From contig CAWBPD010000005.1 in the NCBI GenBank assembly GCA_963790575.1, forward strand, positions 75,763-139,762: a stretch of DNA of 64,000 nt, written 5' to 3'. A program made the translations under genes and the position numbers. The notes beneath the pieces were generated by a model. It was not told the origin of the DNA. It saw only the letters and a list, made by a program, of their open reading frames with translations, and did not search any database. Shown piece by piece: positions 51,066 through 59,361 of the stretch (position 1 is its first letter; the number at the start of each line of letters is the position of its first letter). The DNA is from CAVTSA01 sp963790575. Lineage in GTDB: Bacteria; Chloroflexota; Dormibacteria; Dormibacterales; Dormibacteraceae.

Positions 51066-51737
51066 GTGACTGACGTGGAGACGAAGGCGGACAAGCCGAA
51101 GCTGGACGGCGGCTGGTCACAGGAGAGCTCCGGGGGAAGGAGGCCAGGCCGGCTGACGTCGAGGCCGGTGGTCGTGCTCAGCCTCGTGGCCTGCGGGCTG
51201 GGCCTCGCTTACGCGAGCTACCGCGGCTACTACGCGCTCGGTGGCAGTGCTGGCATGTTCGGCGTACCCGAATCCCAAGCCCAGTGGGCGTTCCTCAACG
51301 GGTTCGCCGCGGTCAGCCTCCTGGTTGCGTCGGCGGTGCCGATCGTGGCGCTCCCGCTCTGGAACCGCCGCGTGGCCCGGCCGGTCCTGCTGACGCTCTT
51401 CACGGTTGCAGCAGTCGGCCTGGTGATGCACGGGTTGATCGATGAGACCCAGCGCCTCTTGCACCTCGCGGGCCTCGCGGACCGGTTCCACATCCAGGTC
51501 CGCCTCGCCGGCTGGCGATCGGTGGACATGCGGGCCTCGGACCTTCAGGACATCCTTCTCAACGAGCCCTGGTTCCTCGCCCAAGGGTTGGTTTGCGGCG
51601 CGCTGGTCTGGGTGGTGCTGCACGGTCAGGCGGCGCGCACGTCGTGGCTCGCGGGGGCGGCGTTCGCGACGGCCGTGTGCACCATTTTCGGGGTGCTCAG
51701 CACCATGGGGGTCGTCGGCCGCTCGATCGTGTTCTGA
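51066..51737 (+). CDS. Four-helix membrane protein related to DUF3995
   Basis: A 223-residue protein. A charged 35-residue N-terminus precedes VVVLSLVACGLGLAYASYRG, FLNGFAAVSLLVASAVPIVA, RPVLLTLFTVAAVGLVMHGL and WLAGAAFATAVCTIFGVLST. A soluble loop with SVDMRASDLQDILLNEPWFL lies before the last two helices; the order and the EPWFL-x-x-G-x-x-x-G-A segment resemble the DUF3995-like protein at 49347. GTG 51066 is chosen over the upstream open frame, which overlaps the VOC gene. Confidence 0.7.
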   Translation: MTDVETKADKPKLDGGWSQESSGGRRPGRLTSRPVVVLSLVACGLGLAYASYRGYYALGGSAGMFGVPESQAQWAFLNGFAAVSLLVASAVPIVALPLWNRRVARPVLLTLFTVAAVGLVMHGLIDETQRLLHLAGLADRFHIQVRLAGWRSVDMRASDLQDILLNEPWFLAQGLVCGALVWVVLHGQAARTSWLAGAAFATAVCTIFGVLSTMGVVGRSIVF

Positions 51738-51795
51738 GAGTCATCGCAGAGGGGGAGGAGTACGCAGCAACGAAGTTGCGTCGCCGGCGTCTCGC

Positions 51796-52017
51796 TCATG
51801 ATCTTCGACCGCTGATCTGCGCCAACGCGTCCCGAATCCGCCGAAGGGTTGCCATCGACGCCCGATGATGCTCGTTCTCGATCGCGGAGATGGTGGTGAA
51901 GTGCATCCCTGCTCGCTCGCCCTACGCCCGCATGCTCCATCCCCGCTCGCGCCGCAGCAGCCGGATCTGTTCCGGCGCCCGCTCCGCGTCGAGCTGCAGG
52001 CGGCGCCGGCGAGTCAT
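51796..52017 (-). pseudogene. XRE-family regulator with an in-frame TAG
   Basis: In one frame the minus strand reads RRRRLQLDAERAPEQIRLLR, RERGWSMRA, TAG, then GERAGMHFTTISAIENEHHR and ASMATLRRIRDALAQI. That is a complete helix-turn-helix of the XRE/Cro type interrupted by an amber codon at 51922-51924, exactly where a residue such as Leu (CTG/TTG) would be expected. There is no frameshift. Confidence 0.75.
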
Positions 52018-52044
52018 CTCGTGGGCGACGATGGCGAACGCAGA

Positions 52045-52195
52045 GACCGCTCATCGAGTTGCCCATGCCGAGCATCGGGATGGTGACGGTGATGTCCGCC
52101 AGCTCCAGGGTCTCGGAGCTCACTCCGAGCAGCTCGTTCCCGAGCACCAGCGCCAAGGGAGCGCGGTACCGCTTGCGTTCAACCCCACGGCGCAC
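52045..52195 (-). pseudogene. SpoU-family RNA methyltransferase, C-terminal fragment
   Basis: The frame contains APLALVLGNELLGVSSETLE followed by LADITVTIPMLGMGNSMS. These are motifs 2 and 3 of the SpoU/TrmH knot, including the N-E-x-x-G-V and I-P-M-x-G-M-x-x-S-x-N region (the terminal Asn is lost). The remainder of the gene is missing. Confidence 0.65.
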
Positions 52196-52261
52196 ACGCT
52201 TGAATCGGCAGGCGTCGAGGTCGAGAGGCGGCCCGCGCTTGGGAAGATGCCGCGGGGCAGC

Positions 52262-53419
52262 TCACCGAAACTGCTCCGTCGCGGCTGTCGGCGCTGCGAT
52301 CTGGAACGTGAGCCGCTCCCCCGGCTGCAGCTCACGGGTCTCGCCCCCGGCCGCGACCAGGACCGGGCGGTCAACCGGCTCCGCCCCCGCCGAGACGGTG
52401 AGCTCCGACCCCTCGATCTCCGCTCGCAGCTGCACGCCCCTGAAGCGCATCGGCAGCACGAGGCCCTGCAGGCGGTCCAGGAGGCGCGGCGCGAAGTGCA
52501 GCACGTGGCCGCGCACGTCGGCGCCCAGGTAGGCCCGCTGCAGGAGGTCGAGCGTCCCCGCCATCACACCCATGTGGATGCCCTCCTTCGTGGTCCCGCC
52601 CTGGACGTCGCCGGCGTCGCTCGCAAGTGCCATCCGGTAGAGCTCCCACGATTGCTGGGGGTCGACCTGCGCGAAGAGGTAGGCGTGGACGACGAAACTC
52701 AGCGTCGAGCCGTGCGAGGTGCGGGCGGCGTAGTAGTCGAGGTTGCGCCGCAAGGTGTCGTCCGGGTACGGGTAGCCGAGCCGCTCGAAGATCTCGCGCA
52801 GCTCGTCCTCCGAGAAGAGAAAGAACAGCATCAGCACGTCCGCCTGCTTGGAGACCCGATAGCGGTCGGGCGTGTCGCCCTCGGCGCGCAGGATGCGGTC
52901 CAGCCGCTGGATCGAACCGTAGCGCGCCCGATAGGCTTCCCAGTCCAACTCCGCCAGCTTCTCGTAGCCCTCGAACTGGCTGAGCACGCCGTCGTGGAAC
53001 GGCACGAACATGCGACGGCTGATGTCCGCCCAGCGGTCTACCTCGTCGTCGCCGAGATCGAGCGCTGCCCGCAGCGCCTCCCGGCGCCCCTCGGGGAGGC
53101 GTTGCAGCACCTGGCCGGCGACGTCGAGCAGCCAGGCCACCATAACGTTCGTGTAGGCGTTGTTGCGCAGGCCCTCCGCCTCGGCTCCCGGGTAGGTCTC
53201 GTGAAACTCGTCCGGGCCCATGACGCCGTGGATCTCGTAGCGCCCACGCTCCGGGTTGAAGTGCGCCAGGGATCCCCAGAAGCGCGCGATCTCGAGCATC
53301 ATCTCGGCCCCGAACCCGAGCAGGAACTCGATGTCGCCGGTCGCGCGGTAGTAGTGCCAGACGTTATAGAAGATCGCCGCGTTGACGTGACGCTGCCGGT
53401 GGCTCAGATCGGGTCCCAA
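52262..53419 (-). CDS. GH65 disaccharide phosphorylase, C-terminal part
   Basis: A 385-residue frame with the (alpha/alpha)6 barrel of glycoside hydrolase family 65. DLSHRQRHVNAAIFYNVWHY follows directly on the upstream half. YEIHGVMGPDEFHETYPGAE holds the general-acid Glu. KQADVLMLFFLFSEDELREI and TSHGSTLSFVVHAYLFAQVD are family blocks; the C-terminal jelly-roll ends VSAGAEPVDRPVLVAAGG. GH65 phosphorolyses trehalose, maltose or kojibiose. Together with 53404-54717 it makes one ~820-residue enzyme; one missing C near 53410 separates the frames. Confidence 0.85.
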   Translation of the reverse strand: MGPDLSHRQRHVNAAIFYNVWHYYRATGDIEFLLGFGAEMMLEIARFWGSLAHFNPERGRYEIHGVMGPDEFHETYPGAEAEGLRNNAYTNVMVAWLLDVAGQVLQRLPEGRREALRAALDLGDDEVDRWADISRRMFVPFHDGVLSQFEGYEKLAELDWEAYRARYGSIQRLDRILRAEGDTPDRYRVSKQADVLMLFFLFSEDELREIFERLGYPYPDDTLRRNLDYYAARTSHGSTLSFVVHAYLFAQVDPQQSWELYRMALASDAGDVQGGTTKEGIHMGVMAGTLDLLQRAYLGADVRGHVLHFAPRLLDRLQGLVLPMRFRGVQLRAEIEGSELTVSAGAEPVDRPVLVAAGGETRELQPGERLTFQIAAPTAATEQFR

Positions 53420-54717
53420 CGCCCCGAGACGGGGTTCAGGTGCAGGGTCTGCGTCTCCTCCCTCCCATCGCTTCCGCTCTGCCAGGGGTACATGGCACCG
53501 CGATACCCGGCCTCCTGCGCCAGCGCCCGCGCCTCACCCAGCCGGCGGAAACGGTAGAGGAGCAGCCCGCGCGTGATCTGGGGCAGGCGGTGGTTCAGGA
53601 AGGGGTAGATGTAGAGCTCGTCCCAGAAGACATGGCCGCGGTACGCCTCGCCGTTGAGCCCGCGCGCTGGGACGCCGGCGTCGAGGTCCGCGGTGTATGG
53701 CGAGCAGACCTGGAGGACGTGCGCGATGTGGAAGCGCAGCAGCAGCTCGACCTCGGGGTCGGAGGGGAACCGCACGTCGCAGGACGCCCAGAGCTCGCCC
53801 CAGGCCCGGCGATGGCGCTCGAGGGCAGGTGCGAACGAGGGATAGCGGCGTGCCGCGGCCTCGGCATTGCTCTGCGGATCGGTGATCGCCTGGTCGAGGG
53901 AGGTGAAGATCGCGACCATCTTCTCCACGCGCACCGGCTCGCCCTGGCGGACCTCGAAGACGAGCACCTGGCGCACGTAGTCCTCCAGCTCGTACCCGGA
54001 GCGGCTCACCGGGATCTCACGCCCGTTCGAGAACACGCGCGTCCGTGCCGCCTCGGCGACATATATCCCGGACTGGCGGGTCTGCGAGCGGAGCGAGATC
54101 AGGTCCGGCCCCGACTGCCGGGTCTGCACCGGGTCCAGGTGCCGGCCCTCCAGCTCCTGGTAGCGGGCAACCCCGCGGTTGGTGACGCGCCCGTCGAGCG
54201 CGCTGATCAGCTGCACGCTCCCCGACCAGTCCTCGGCGAGGAGCGTCCACTCCAGTCCCGCCTGGTGGCGCCGGGCCATGCTCGCGAAGCGCCGGCTCAC
54301 GAGCGAGGTGGTGCGTCCGGCACGATCCCGGAAACGGAGGCGACGGGTCAGCACCGCGTCCGCAACGCTGTACAGGTGGTGGTAGTCGAGCAGCTCGACC
54401 GCGTTCAGCCGGAGCGGCTCCTCCCCCTCGATCCGCAGCTGGAGCAGCAGCCAGTTGGGTAGGTTGACCAGGTCCTCGTTGCGGACCGGCTCGCCGGCGA
54501 TGATCGTGGTCTCGCGGTTCATGACCCCGTGGCGGTAGGTCGCCGGGTAGTGGCTCTCGTCGGCGTCCGTCCACTCCAGCGCGCCGCGGGCGCAGAACAC
54601 GCCGTTGCCGGTCGAGGTCAGCGCCTCCCGCAGCCCCTCCCTCTCGGGAAAGAATCCGTGGAAAGAAAGCAGCCGCCTCTCAGGCTCCAGCTCGAGGTCG
54701 TCTCCCAGGCCTTGCAT
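53404..54717 (-). CDS. GH65 disaccharide phosphorylase, N-terminal part
   Basis: A 437-residue frame with the N-terminal beta-sandwich and the start of the catalytic barrel. EPERRLLSFHGFFPEREGLR begins it; GNGVFCARGALEWTDADESH and YPATYRHGVMNRETTIIAGE are typical GH65 blocks. GLNGEAYRGHVFWDELYIYP then MYPWQSGSDGREETQ lie near its end, which reads SGRWDPI and stops. Homologues read SGRWxPDLSHRQRH without a break. Adding one C to the CCC run restores that. It follows the phosphatase gene of the same operon. Confidence 0.85.
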   Translation of the reverse strand: MQGLGDDLELEPERRLLSFHGFFPEREGLREALTSTGNGVFCARGALEWTDADESHYPATYRHGVMNRETTIIAGEPVRNEDLVNLPNWLLLQLRIEGEEPLRLNAVELLDYHHLYSVADAVLTRRLRFRDRAGRTTSLVSRRFASMARRHQAGLEWTLLAEDWSGSVQLISALDGRVTNRGVARYQELEGRHLDPVQTRQSGPDLISLRSQTRQSGIYVAEAARTRVFSNGREIPVSRSGYELEDYVRQVLVFEVRQGEPVRVEKMVAIFTSLDQAITDPQSNAEAAARRYPSFAPALERHRRAWGELWASCDVRFPSDPEVELLLRFHIAHVLQVCSPYTADLDAGVPARGLNGEAYRGHVFWDELYIYPFLNHRLPQITRGLLLYRFRRLGEARALAQEAGYRGAMYPWQSGSDGREETQTLHLNPVSGRWDPI

Positions 54718-54746
54718 CCGCCGCTCCTCCCCGGCAAGTCTCCTCG

Positions 54747-55559
54747 CTACCGTCCCACTGTGTCCAGGAACCGCTCTACCTCGGCGACACCCCGAAGCAC
54801 GAAGCGCGCAGCCGTAGACTGCCCGCCCTCCTCGGCGCCCAGGACGAGGATCCCGACGCCACGCCCGGCGAGGGCGATGAACGCGTGCTCGTCGGTCTCG
54901 TCGTCGCCGAGATAGATGGGCAGGACGTCAGCGGATTCAAGCCCGAGCACATGGAGGAGGTAGAGGACCGCCCGCCCCTTGTCCCAGTCCACATTCGGCT
55001 GGATCTCCCGCACCATCTTGCCCGGCGTTATCTTGAGTTCACCCGCGTGCTCGCGAAGGACTGCGTCGACGAGGCTCAGCACCTCCCCGCGGCCGCCCTC
55101 CGGAACCTGGCGGAAATGCACGGCGACCGAAAGCGCCTTCGGCTCGATCAAGACCCCCGGGATTGATGCCGTATCGCGGCGCAGCTGCTCTGTGACGTGC
55201 TTGATCAGACCCGCCTGCTCGGCCCCCCGGCGTTCGAGCACGCCGCGGTCGGGAGTCCAGATGTCGAAGCCGTGGCTACCGGCGACCGTGAGGTTGCCGA
55301 CCCCCATCAGCGCCTGCAGGACCTCGCGGTCGCGCCCGCTGACGACGCAGACCGGGCAGCGCTCTGCGAGCTCGGAAACGACGGTCCGCGTGCGCTCCGA
55401 GAGGACGGCGTCCTGCGGCCGCCCGACGATGGGGGTGAGCGTGCCGTCGTAGTCGAGGAAGAGGGCCGGCCGGCGGCTCGCGACGAGTCGTGCGAACTCG
55501 GGAGAAAGCGCGCTCGGAAGCTCGGCCATCGGTGACGTCACTGGAGAGCCGGCGCCCAT
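54747..55559 (-). CDS. otsB: Trehalose-6-phosphate phosphatase (HAD)
   Basis: A 270-residue HAD phosphatase. ALFLDYDGTLTPIVGRPQDA is motif I, CVVSGRDREVLQALMGV motif II. VAGSHGFDIWTP and YLGDDETDEHAFIALAG (motif IV) follow. KMVREIQPNVDWDKGRAVLY supplies the Lys and cap residues typical of OtsB. It dephosphorylates trehalose-6-phosphate. ATG 55559 is used; ATG 55529 is possible. Position between the beta-PGM-like and GH65 genes suggests trehalose turnover: made by OtsB, then phosphorolysed by the GH65 enzyme. No otsA lies in this window. Confidence 0.88.
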   Translation of the reverse strand: MGAGSPVTSPMAELPSALSPEFARLVASRRPALFLDYDGTLTPIVGRPQDAVLSERTRTVVSELAERCPVCVVSGRDREVLQALMGVGNLTVAGSHGFDIWTPDRGVLERRGAEQAGLIKHVTEQLRRDTASIPGVLIEPKALSVAVHFRQVPEGGRGEVLSLVDAVLREHAGELKITPGKMVREIQPNVDWDKGRAVLYLLHVLGLESADVLPIYLGDDETDEHAFIALAGRGVGILVLGAEEGGQSTAARFVLRGVAEVERFLDTVGR

Positions 55560-55566
55560 GCTGGTC

Positions 55567-56382
55567 TCAGGACCCGCCGGGCTGGGCTCGTTCTGCAGGC
55601 ACGGTCCCCAGCCTGCCTTCGGCCAGCGCCTCCAGGTCGACGAGGTCGAGGCTCTTCACGACCAGGTCGGCCCCGGCCGCCGCCAGCGGCTCCTCGTCGT
55701 CCGCGCGGCTTATCGCGAGCGCCCCCATGTGACCGGCCCGGGCGGCCTCGATCCCACTCGCCGCGTCCTCGACCACAAAGCAGCGCTCCGGCCGGTAGCC
55801 GAGCTCCTGGGCCGCGGCCAGGAAGATCATGGGGTCGGGCTTGCCGCGGGGAAAGTCCCGCCCGCTGACGTCGGCGTCGAGTATCGAAAGCATCGTCGCG
55901 TCCTCGGTCACCTGGTCGCGCGCGAAGCCGAGTTCGCCGGCCACCGCGCCAACCGAGACGCGCTCCAGGAAGCGCCGCGCGTTCTTGGAGGAGGACGCGG
56001 CCGCGATCCGGATGCTACGGTGCTTGAGGCGGAGGGCGAAGCGGACGGCGTCGGGGAAAGCCTGGAAGCTGCCCTCCTCGATCAGCTCGACGAGCCGGGC
56101 CTGCTTGCGCTCCCCATAGACCTCGGCGAGGCGGTCAGCATCGGTTACGCCGAAGTACTGCAGGACGGCCAAAGCACCGGCACGGCGCGGCTTCCCCGAC
56201 ATCACCGCCTGGTAGACCTCGGAGGTGAACGCCTCGGGTCGATACCGACTTCGCCCCAGCACATCGCCCCACTCCCCAGATGTCGAGAGTTCTTCCAGCG
56301 ACTCGCGCCAGGCCACCTCGTGGGGGGAGTCGACGAGCACCCCGTCGACGTCGAAGACGGCTCCCAGATAGCCTTCAGCCAT
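55567..56382 (-). CDS. HAD hydrolase, beta-phosphoglucomutase-like
   Basis: A 271-residue HAD protein. AVFDVDGVLVDSPHEVAWRE is motif I with the second Asp as acid/base. A cap domain follows. IRIAAASSSKNARRFLE is motif II, FPRGKPDPMIFLAAAQ motif III, and CFVVEDAASGIEAARAGHMG motif IV. It fits beta-phosphoglucomutase, which converts the beta-glucose-1-phosphate released by inverting GH65 phosphorylases to glucose-6-phosphate. ATG 56382 follows GGAGGTGA. It is the first gene of a three-gene unit. Confidence 0.87.
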   Translation of the reverse strand: MAEGYLGAVFDVDGVLVDSPHEVAWRESLEELSTSGEWGDVLGRSRYRPEAFTSEVYQAVMSGKPRRAGALAVLQYFGVTDADRLAEVYGERKQARLVELIEEGSFQAFPDAVRFALRLKHRSIRIAAASSSKNARRFLERVSVGAVAGELGFARDQVTEDATMLSILDADVSGRDFPRGKPDPMIFLAAAQELGYRPERCFVVEDAASGIEAARAGHMGALAISRADDEEPLAAAGADLVVKSLDLVDLEALAEGRLGTVPAERAQPGGS

Positions 56383-56592
56383 GGTCACCTCCACCCGCCG
56401 CTTGCCGGCCTCCTTCTCCGGCGTTCGCCTCGTGCCTGGTTAGAAGAGCTCCTCGAGGCGGGATTCGAAGGGGCCGGGCTCGGCACCCGGGTCCGGCACC
56501 GTTATAGCGCTTACGGATCACGCCTGCACGTGGGGGCGATTCATGGTCTGGACGACTTGCGAGGGCCGTTCGGGCACCGGCGTGGCGTGGCA

Positions 56593-57909
56593 TCAATACG
56601 CCCCGTGTCGCACGCGGGTGGCGACCGAATGCTCCTGGCCCTCGAGGTCGGCTGCCCGATACAGCATCTCCCCCGCGTTGTGCACGACCAGGATCCCCTC
56701 GTCCTCGCGGTCCGCCCAGTCCTCGGGGTCGATTTCGCGATGGTCCAGGTAGCCGAGGTTGATCCGCCGGCAGCGCTCTTCCGGGATGGCGGTGGCCAGC
56801 GTCACCCGGATCCGCGGCTTTTCCACGCGAGAGGACGCGTCGTAGGTCCCGGCGCCCTTCACGTGCGTGCTGTGCGCCTTGATCATGCCGGGCACCTTAG
56901 GGAAGCGGTCGGGCTGCTTTGTGAAGTAGTCGCGCACGTGATAGCCGACCTCATCGATGAGCCGGCCGTGCGTATACGAGACCTCGGACAGGTGCGGCGC
57001 GTAGATCACCACTTCGCCGCCGTCGGCGATCGCCGGCTCCGTCTTGTACATGGCCTTGGCCCCCGTCCACAGGTCGTCGTAGAGCCTGGAGGGCATCGAA
57101 AGCACGCGCTTGAACGCCCTCGGGACATGGATGATCTCGAGCTGTGCCGAGAGGTCCGCCGCGCGGCTCCAAGCCTCGACGTAGTGGCCCACGTACATAC
57201 CGTGGAAGGACCGCCCCTTCACGACCAGGGCGATGCAGAGCACCGGCCGCGGGACCAGCTCGGCTGCGTGATGGATGACGCGTCTGACCGCGGTCTCTTT
57301 GACGCCGATGGTGCGCATGCTGGTGGCCAGCGCTCCCAGCCAGTGGGTGGCGTTGATGATGTCGGGGCCGGCGATGCCCGGGAAGAAGTACTTGGCGCCG
57401 CCCGAGAAGCCGACCACCTCGTGCGGAAAGACGGGGCCGCAGATCACGAGCTGGTCGTAATCGAGGATTCGGCGGTTGAGCACGACCGGGATCTCCTCGT
57501 CGAGCGCCGAATCGGTCATCCTCGAGACCTCGGAGCGCGAGATCGACCCCAGTCGGGTCAACGTGTCCGGCCGGTCCCAGGTGTGATTGAAGACGCTCGA
57601 CTTGGGATACCGTTGCGCGCGCTCTGCCGCCGGCACGCCCACCAGCCGGTCCACGGCGGCATCCGTCATCGGCGGGTGGGTGCCCAGCGCGATCAGGTAG
57701 TCGAGCCTGGACACACGGGCCTCCAGCTGCTCGTAGAGCAGCCGGAACAGGAGTGGGATGGGAGCGTGCCGGGTGCCGTCGGGGATCAGGACGAGCACCG
57801 ACTTGCCGTCCAGCGCAAGGCTGCCCAAACCGGCGGCCAGCAGATCGCGTGCGGCGCTGTCGGTCATCAGCTCGGTTACCGATCCCCGACCTTGCACGTC
57901 GCTCGTCAT
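56593..57909 (-). CDS. LarA-family nickel-pincer racemase/epimerase
   Basis: A 438-residue member of the lactate racemase (LarA, DUF2088) family. VLVLIPDGTRHAPIPLLFRL is the N-terminal motif, ALGTHPPMTDAAVDRLVG follows. The second active-site part is PHEVVGFSGGAKYFFPGIAG (H, GGAK-x-x-x-P-G), where the Lys carries the Ni-pincer cofactor. Known homologues racemise or epimerise 2-hydroxyacids, including gluconate at C2. It is coupled to the transporter gene (ATGA overlap) in a hexuronate operon, so a sugar-acid substrate such as mannonate is likely; this is inference. The Lar accessory genes (larBCE) are not in the window. Confidence 0.85.
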   Translation of the reverse strand: MTSDVQGRGSVTELMTDSAARDLLAAGLGSLALDGKSVLVLIPDGTRHAPIPLLFRLLYEQLEARVSRLDYLIALGTHPPMTDAAVDRLVGVPAAERAQRYPKSSVFNHTWDRPDTLTRLGSISRSEVSRMTDSALDEEIPVVLNRRILDYDQLVICGPVFPHEVVGFSGGAKYFFPGIAGPDIINATHWLGALATSMRTIGVKETAVRRVIHHAAELVPRPVLCIALVVKGRSFHGMYVGHYVEAWSRAADLSAQLEIIHVPRAFKRVLSMPSRLYDDLWTGAKAMYKTEPAIADGGEVVIYAPHLSEVSYTHGRLIDEVGYHVRDYFTKQPDRFPKVPGMIKAHSTHVKGAGTYDASSRVEKPRIRVTLATAIPEERCRRINLGYLDHREIDPEDWADREDEGILVVHNAGEMLYRAADLEGQEHSVATRVRHGAY

Positions 57910-59339
57910 GAGATCGTCTCCGAGCTCAGCTCCGACACGGGCACAGGAGACGCGGCGGTATCCGCCCGGGCACGGCGCTCCGCGATCTCTCGCACCACGT
58001 AACGAAACCGAGCCTCGGTCAGCGGGTAGAAGGCCATGATCACGCAGGCGACGGCGATGAGGATGGCCGGGATGACCCCGGCGGAGAGCCGGATCGAGAA
58101 GATCGCTGCGGCCGACTGGTGACCCCCTCTCGCCGCCACGTAGCCGCCCAATCCGATCGTGTAGGCGGCGATGGCACCCCCGATCGCCTGTCCCATCTTC
58201 CGGGTGAAGGAGAAGGCGGCGTAAGTGATGCCCTCTGTGCGGACCCCGCTCTCCCACTCCCCGTAGTCGACGGTGTCCGCCTCGAACGCCCACATCAGCG
58301 TGTTCACTCCGCCGATGCCGAATCCCATGACGAAGAAACACAAGAGTGCGACCGGAGGCATAGAGGGAGGAGAAAAGAAGACACCGAGCGCCCCGAGGAT
58401 TCCCACCGCACCGCCCAGGATGTAGGACCGCTTCTTGCCCATCAAGCGAACGAAGATCGGGGCCACGAAGGCGGCGAGGAAGGTGCCGATCACCTGCACC
58501 AGCGAGATGGCGATGAAGTAGTTGGCGTTGTGCAGCACGTCCTCGGCATAGAAGGCGGCGACCGTCGCCATGGCCAGAAACGCGGTCAAGAAGGACAGGC
58601 TGGAAAGGCAGAGCATGAGCAGCGGCCGGTTGCGGCGCAGGCTCCGGACCGTGTCCCGCATGCTGACCCTGGGGCTGTCCCGCTGCACCTGCTCTATGGC
58701 GGTGAAGCCCGTGAAGAGATACAGCGCGCCGCCCACGACCACGAACGCAAGGGTGGTGATGGTCAACGATCGCTGCAGGTCCTTGGACCCTTGGATTTGC
58801 GGTGCGACCGCGAGCGCGAGCGCGAGAATGGTCAGGTTGGAGCCGATGACCCTGAAGCTGGCCAGCCTCGCGCGCTCGGAGATGGACTGGGTCATGGCGG
58901 CGGCGAGCGAGCCATAGGGGATGTTGACCAGGCTGTAGACGAAGCCGAACGCCACGTAGGTGACGTAAGCGTAAATGTACTTACCCTGAGTCGAGAGGCC
59001 TCCGGGGACCGAGAAGATGGCCACCGTGAGGAGCAACAGTGGGACGCCGCCAAAGATGATGAAGGGGCGGAACTTGCCCAGCCTGGTCATCGTGCTGTCG
59101 ACGATGCGCCCGGCGATGATGTCCGAGGCGGCGTCGAAGATACGGACCAGGAGGAACAGAGTCCCCACCGCGACCGGCGAGAGGCCGACCACCAGCGTGT
59201 AGTAGAGCAGCAGGAAGTTCGTCGTCATCGAAAAGGCGAGGTTATTGGCGGCGTCTCCCGATGCGTAGCCGAGGTACTGCCGCAGGCGCAGCGCCTTCGG
59301 GGCTGCCACCGCGGGGGTGCCGAGCGCTTGGGTGGTCAC
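57906..59339 (-). CDS. GPH-family (MelB-type) glycoside:cation symporter
   Basis: A 477-residue 12-helix transporter. YLGYASGDAANNLAFSMTTN is the GPH N-terminus (Gly-Asp on helix 1). RIFDAASDIIAGRIVDSTMT is the helix 2 motif, TRLGKFRPFIIFGGVPLLLL loop 2-3. MGFGIGGVNTLMWAFEADTV and DYGEWESGVRTEGITYAAFS are the signature loops. GTG 59339 follows AGGAGG. It lies immediately after beta-glucuronidase, so it probably imports glucuronides or glucuronate with Na+ or H+. It is translationally coupled to larA. Confidence 0.9.
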   Translation of the reverse strand: MTTQALGTPAVAAPKALRLRQYLGYASGDAANNLAFSMTTNFLLLYYTLVVGLSPVAVGTLFLLVRIFDAASDIIAGRIVDSTMTRLGKFRPFIIFGGVPLLLLTVAIFSVPGGLSTQGKYIYAYVTYVAFGFVYSLVNIPYGSLAAAMTQSISERARLASFRVIGSNLTILALALAVAPQIQGSKDLQRSLTITTLAFVVVGGALYLFTGFTAIEQVQRDSPRVSMRDTVRSLRRNRPLLMLCLSSLSFLTAFLAMATVAAFYAEDVLHNANYFIAISLVQVIGTFLAAFVAPIFVRLMGKKRSYILGGAVGILGALGVFFSPPSMPPVALLCFFVMGFGIGGVNTLMWAFEADTVDYGEWESGVRTEGITYAAFSFTRKMGQAIGGAIAAYTIGLGGYVAARGGHQSAAAIFSIRLSAGVIPAILIAVACVIMAFYPLTEARFRYVVREIAERRARADTAASPVPVSELSSETIS

Positions 59340-59361
59340 CAGATGCCTCCTTGCTGCAGGG

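Noticed and set aside
53404..53419. Programmed frameshift in the GH65 gene
   Set aside because: No slippery heptamer, downstream structure or family precedent; a missing C in a C run explains it more simply.
55558..58002. 814-codon plus-strand frame over the HAD and larA genes
   Set aside because: Spans two well-supported minus-strand genes and shows no domain structure.
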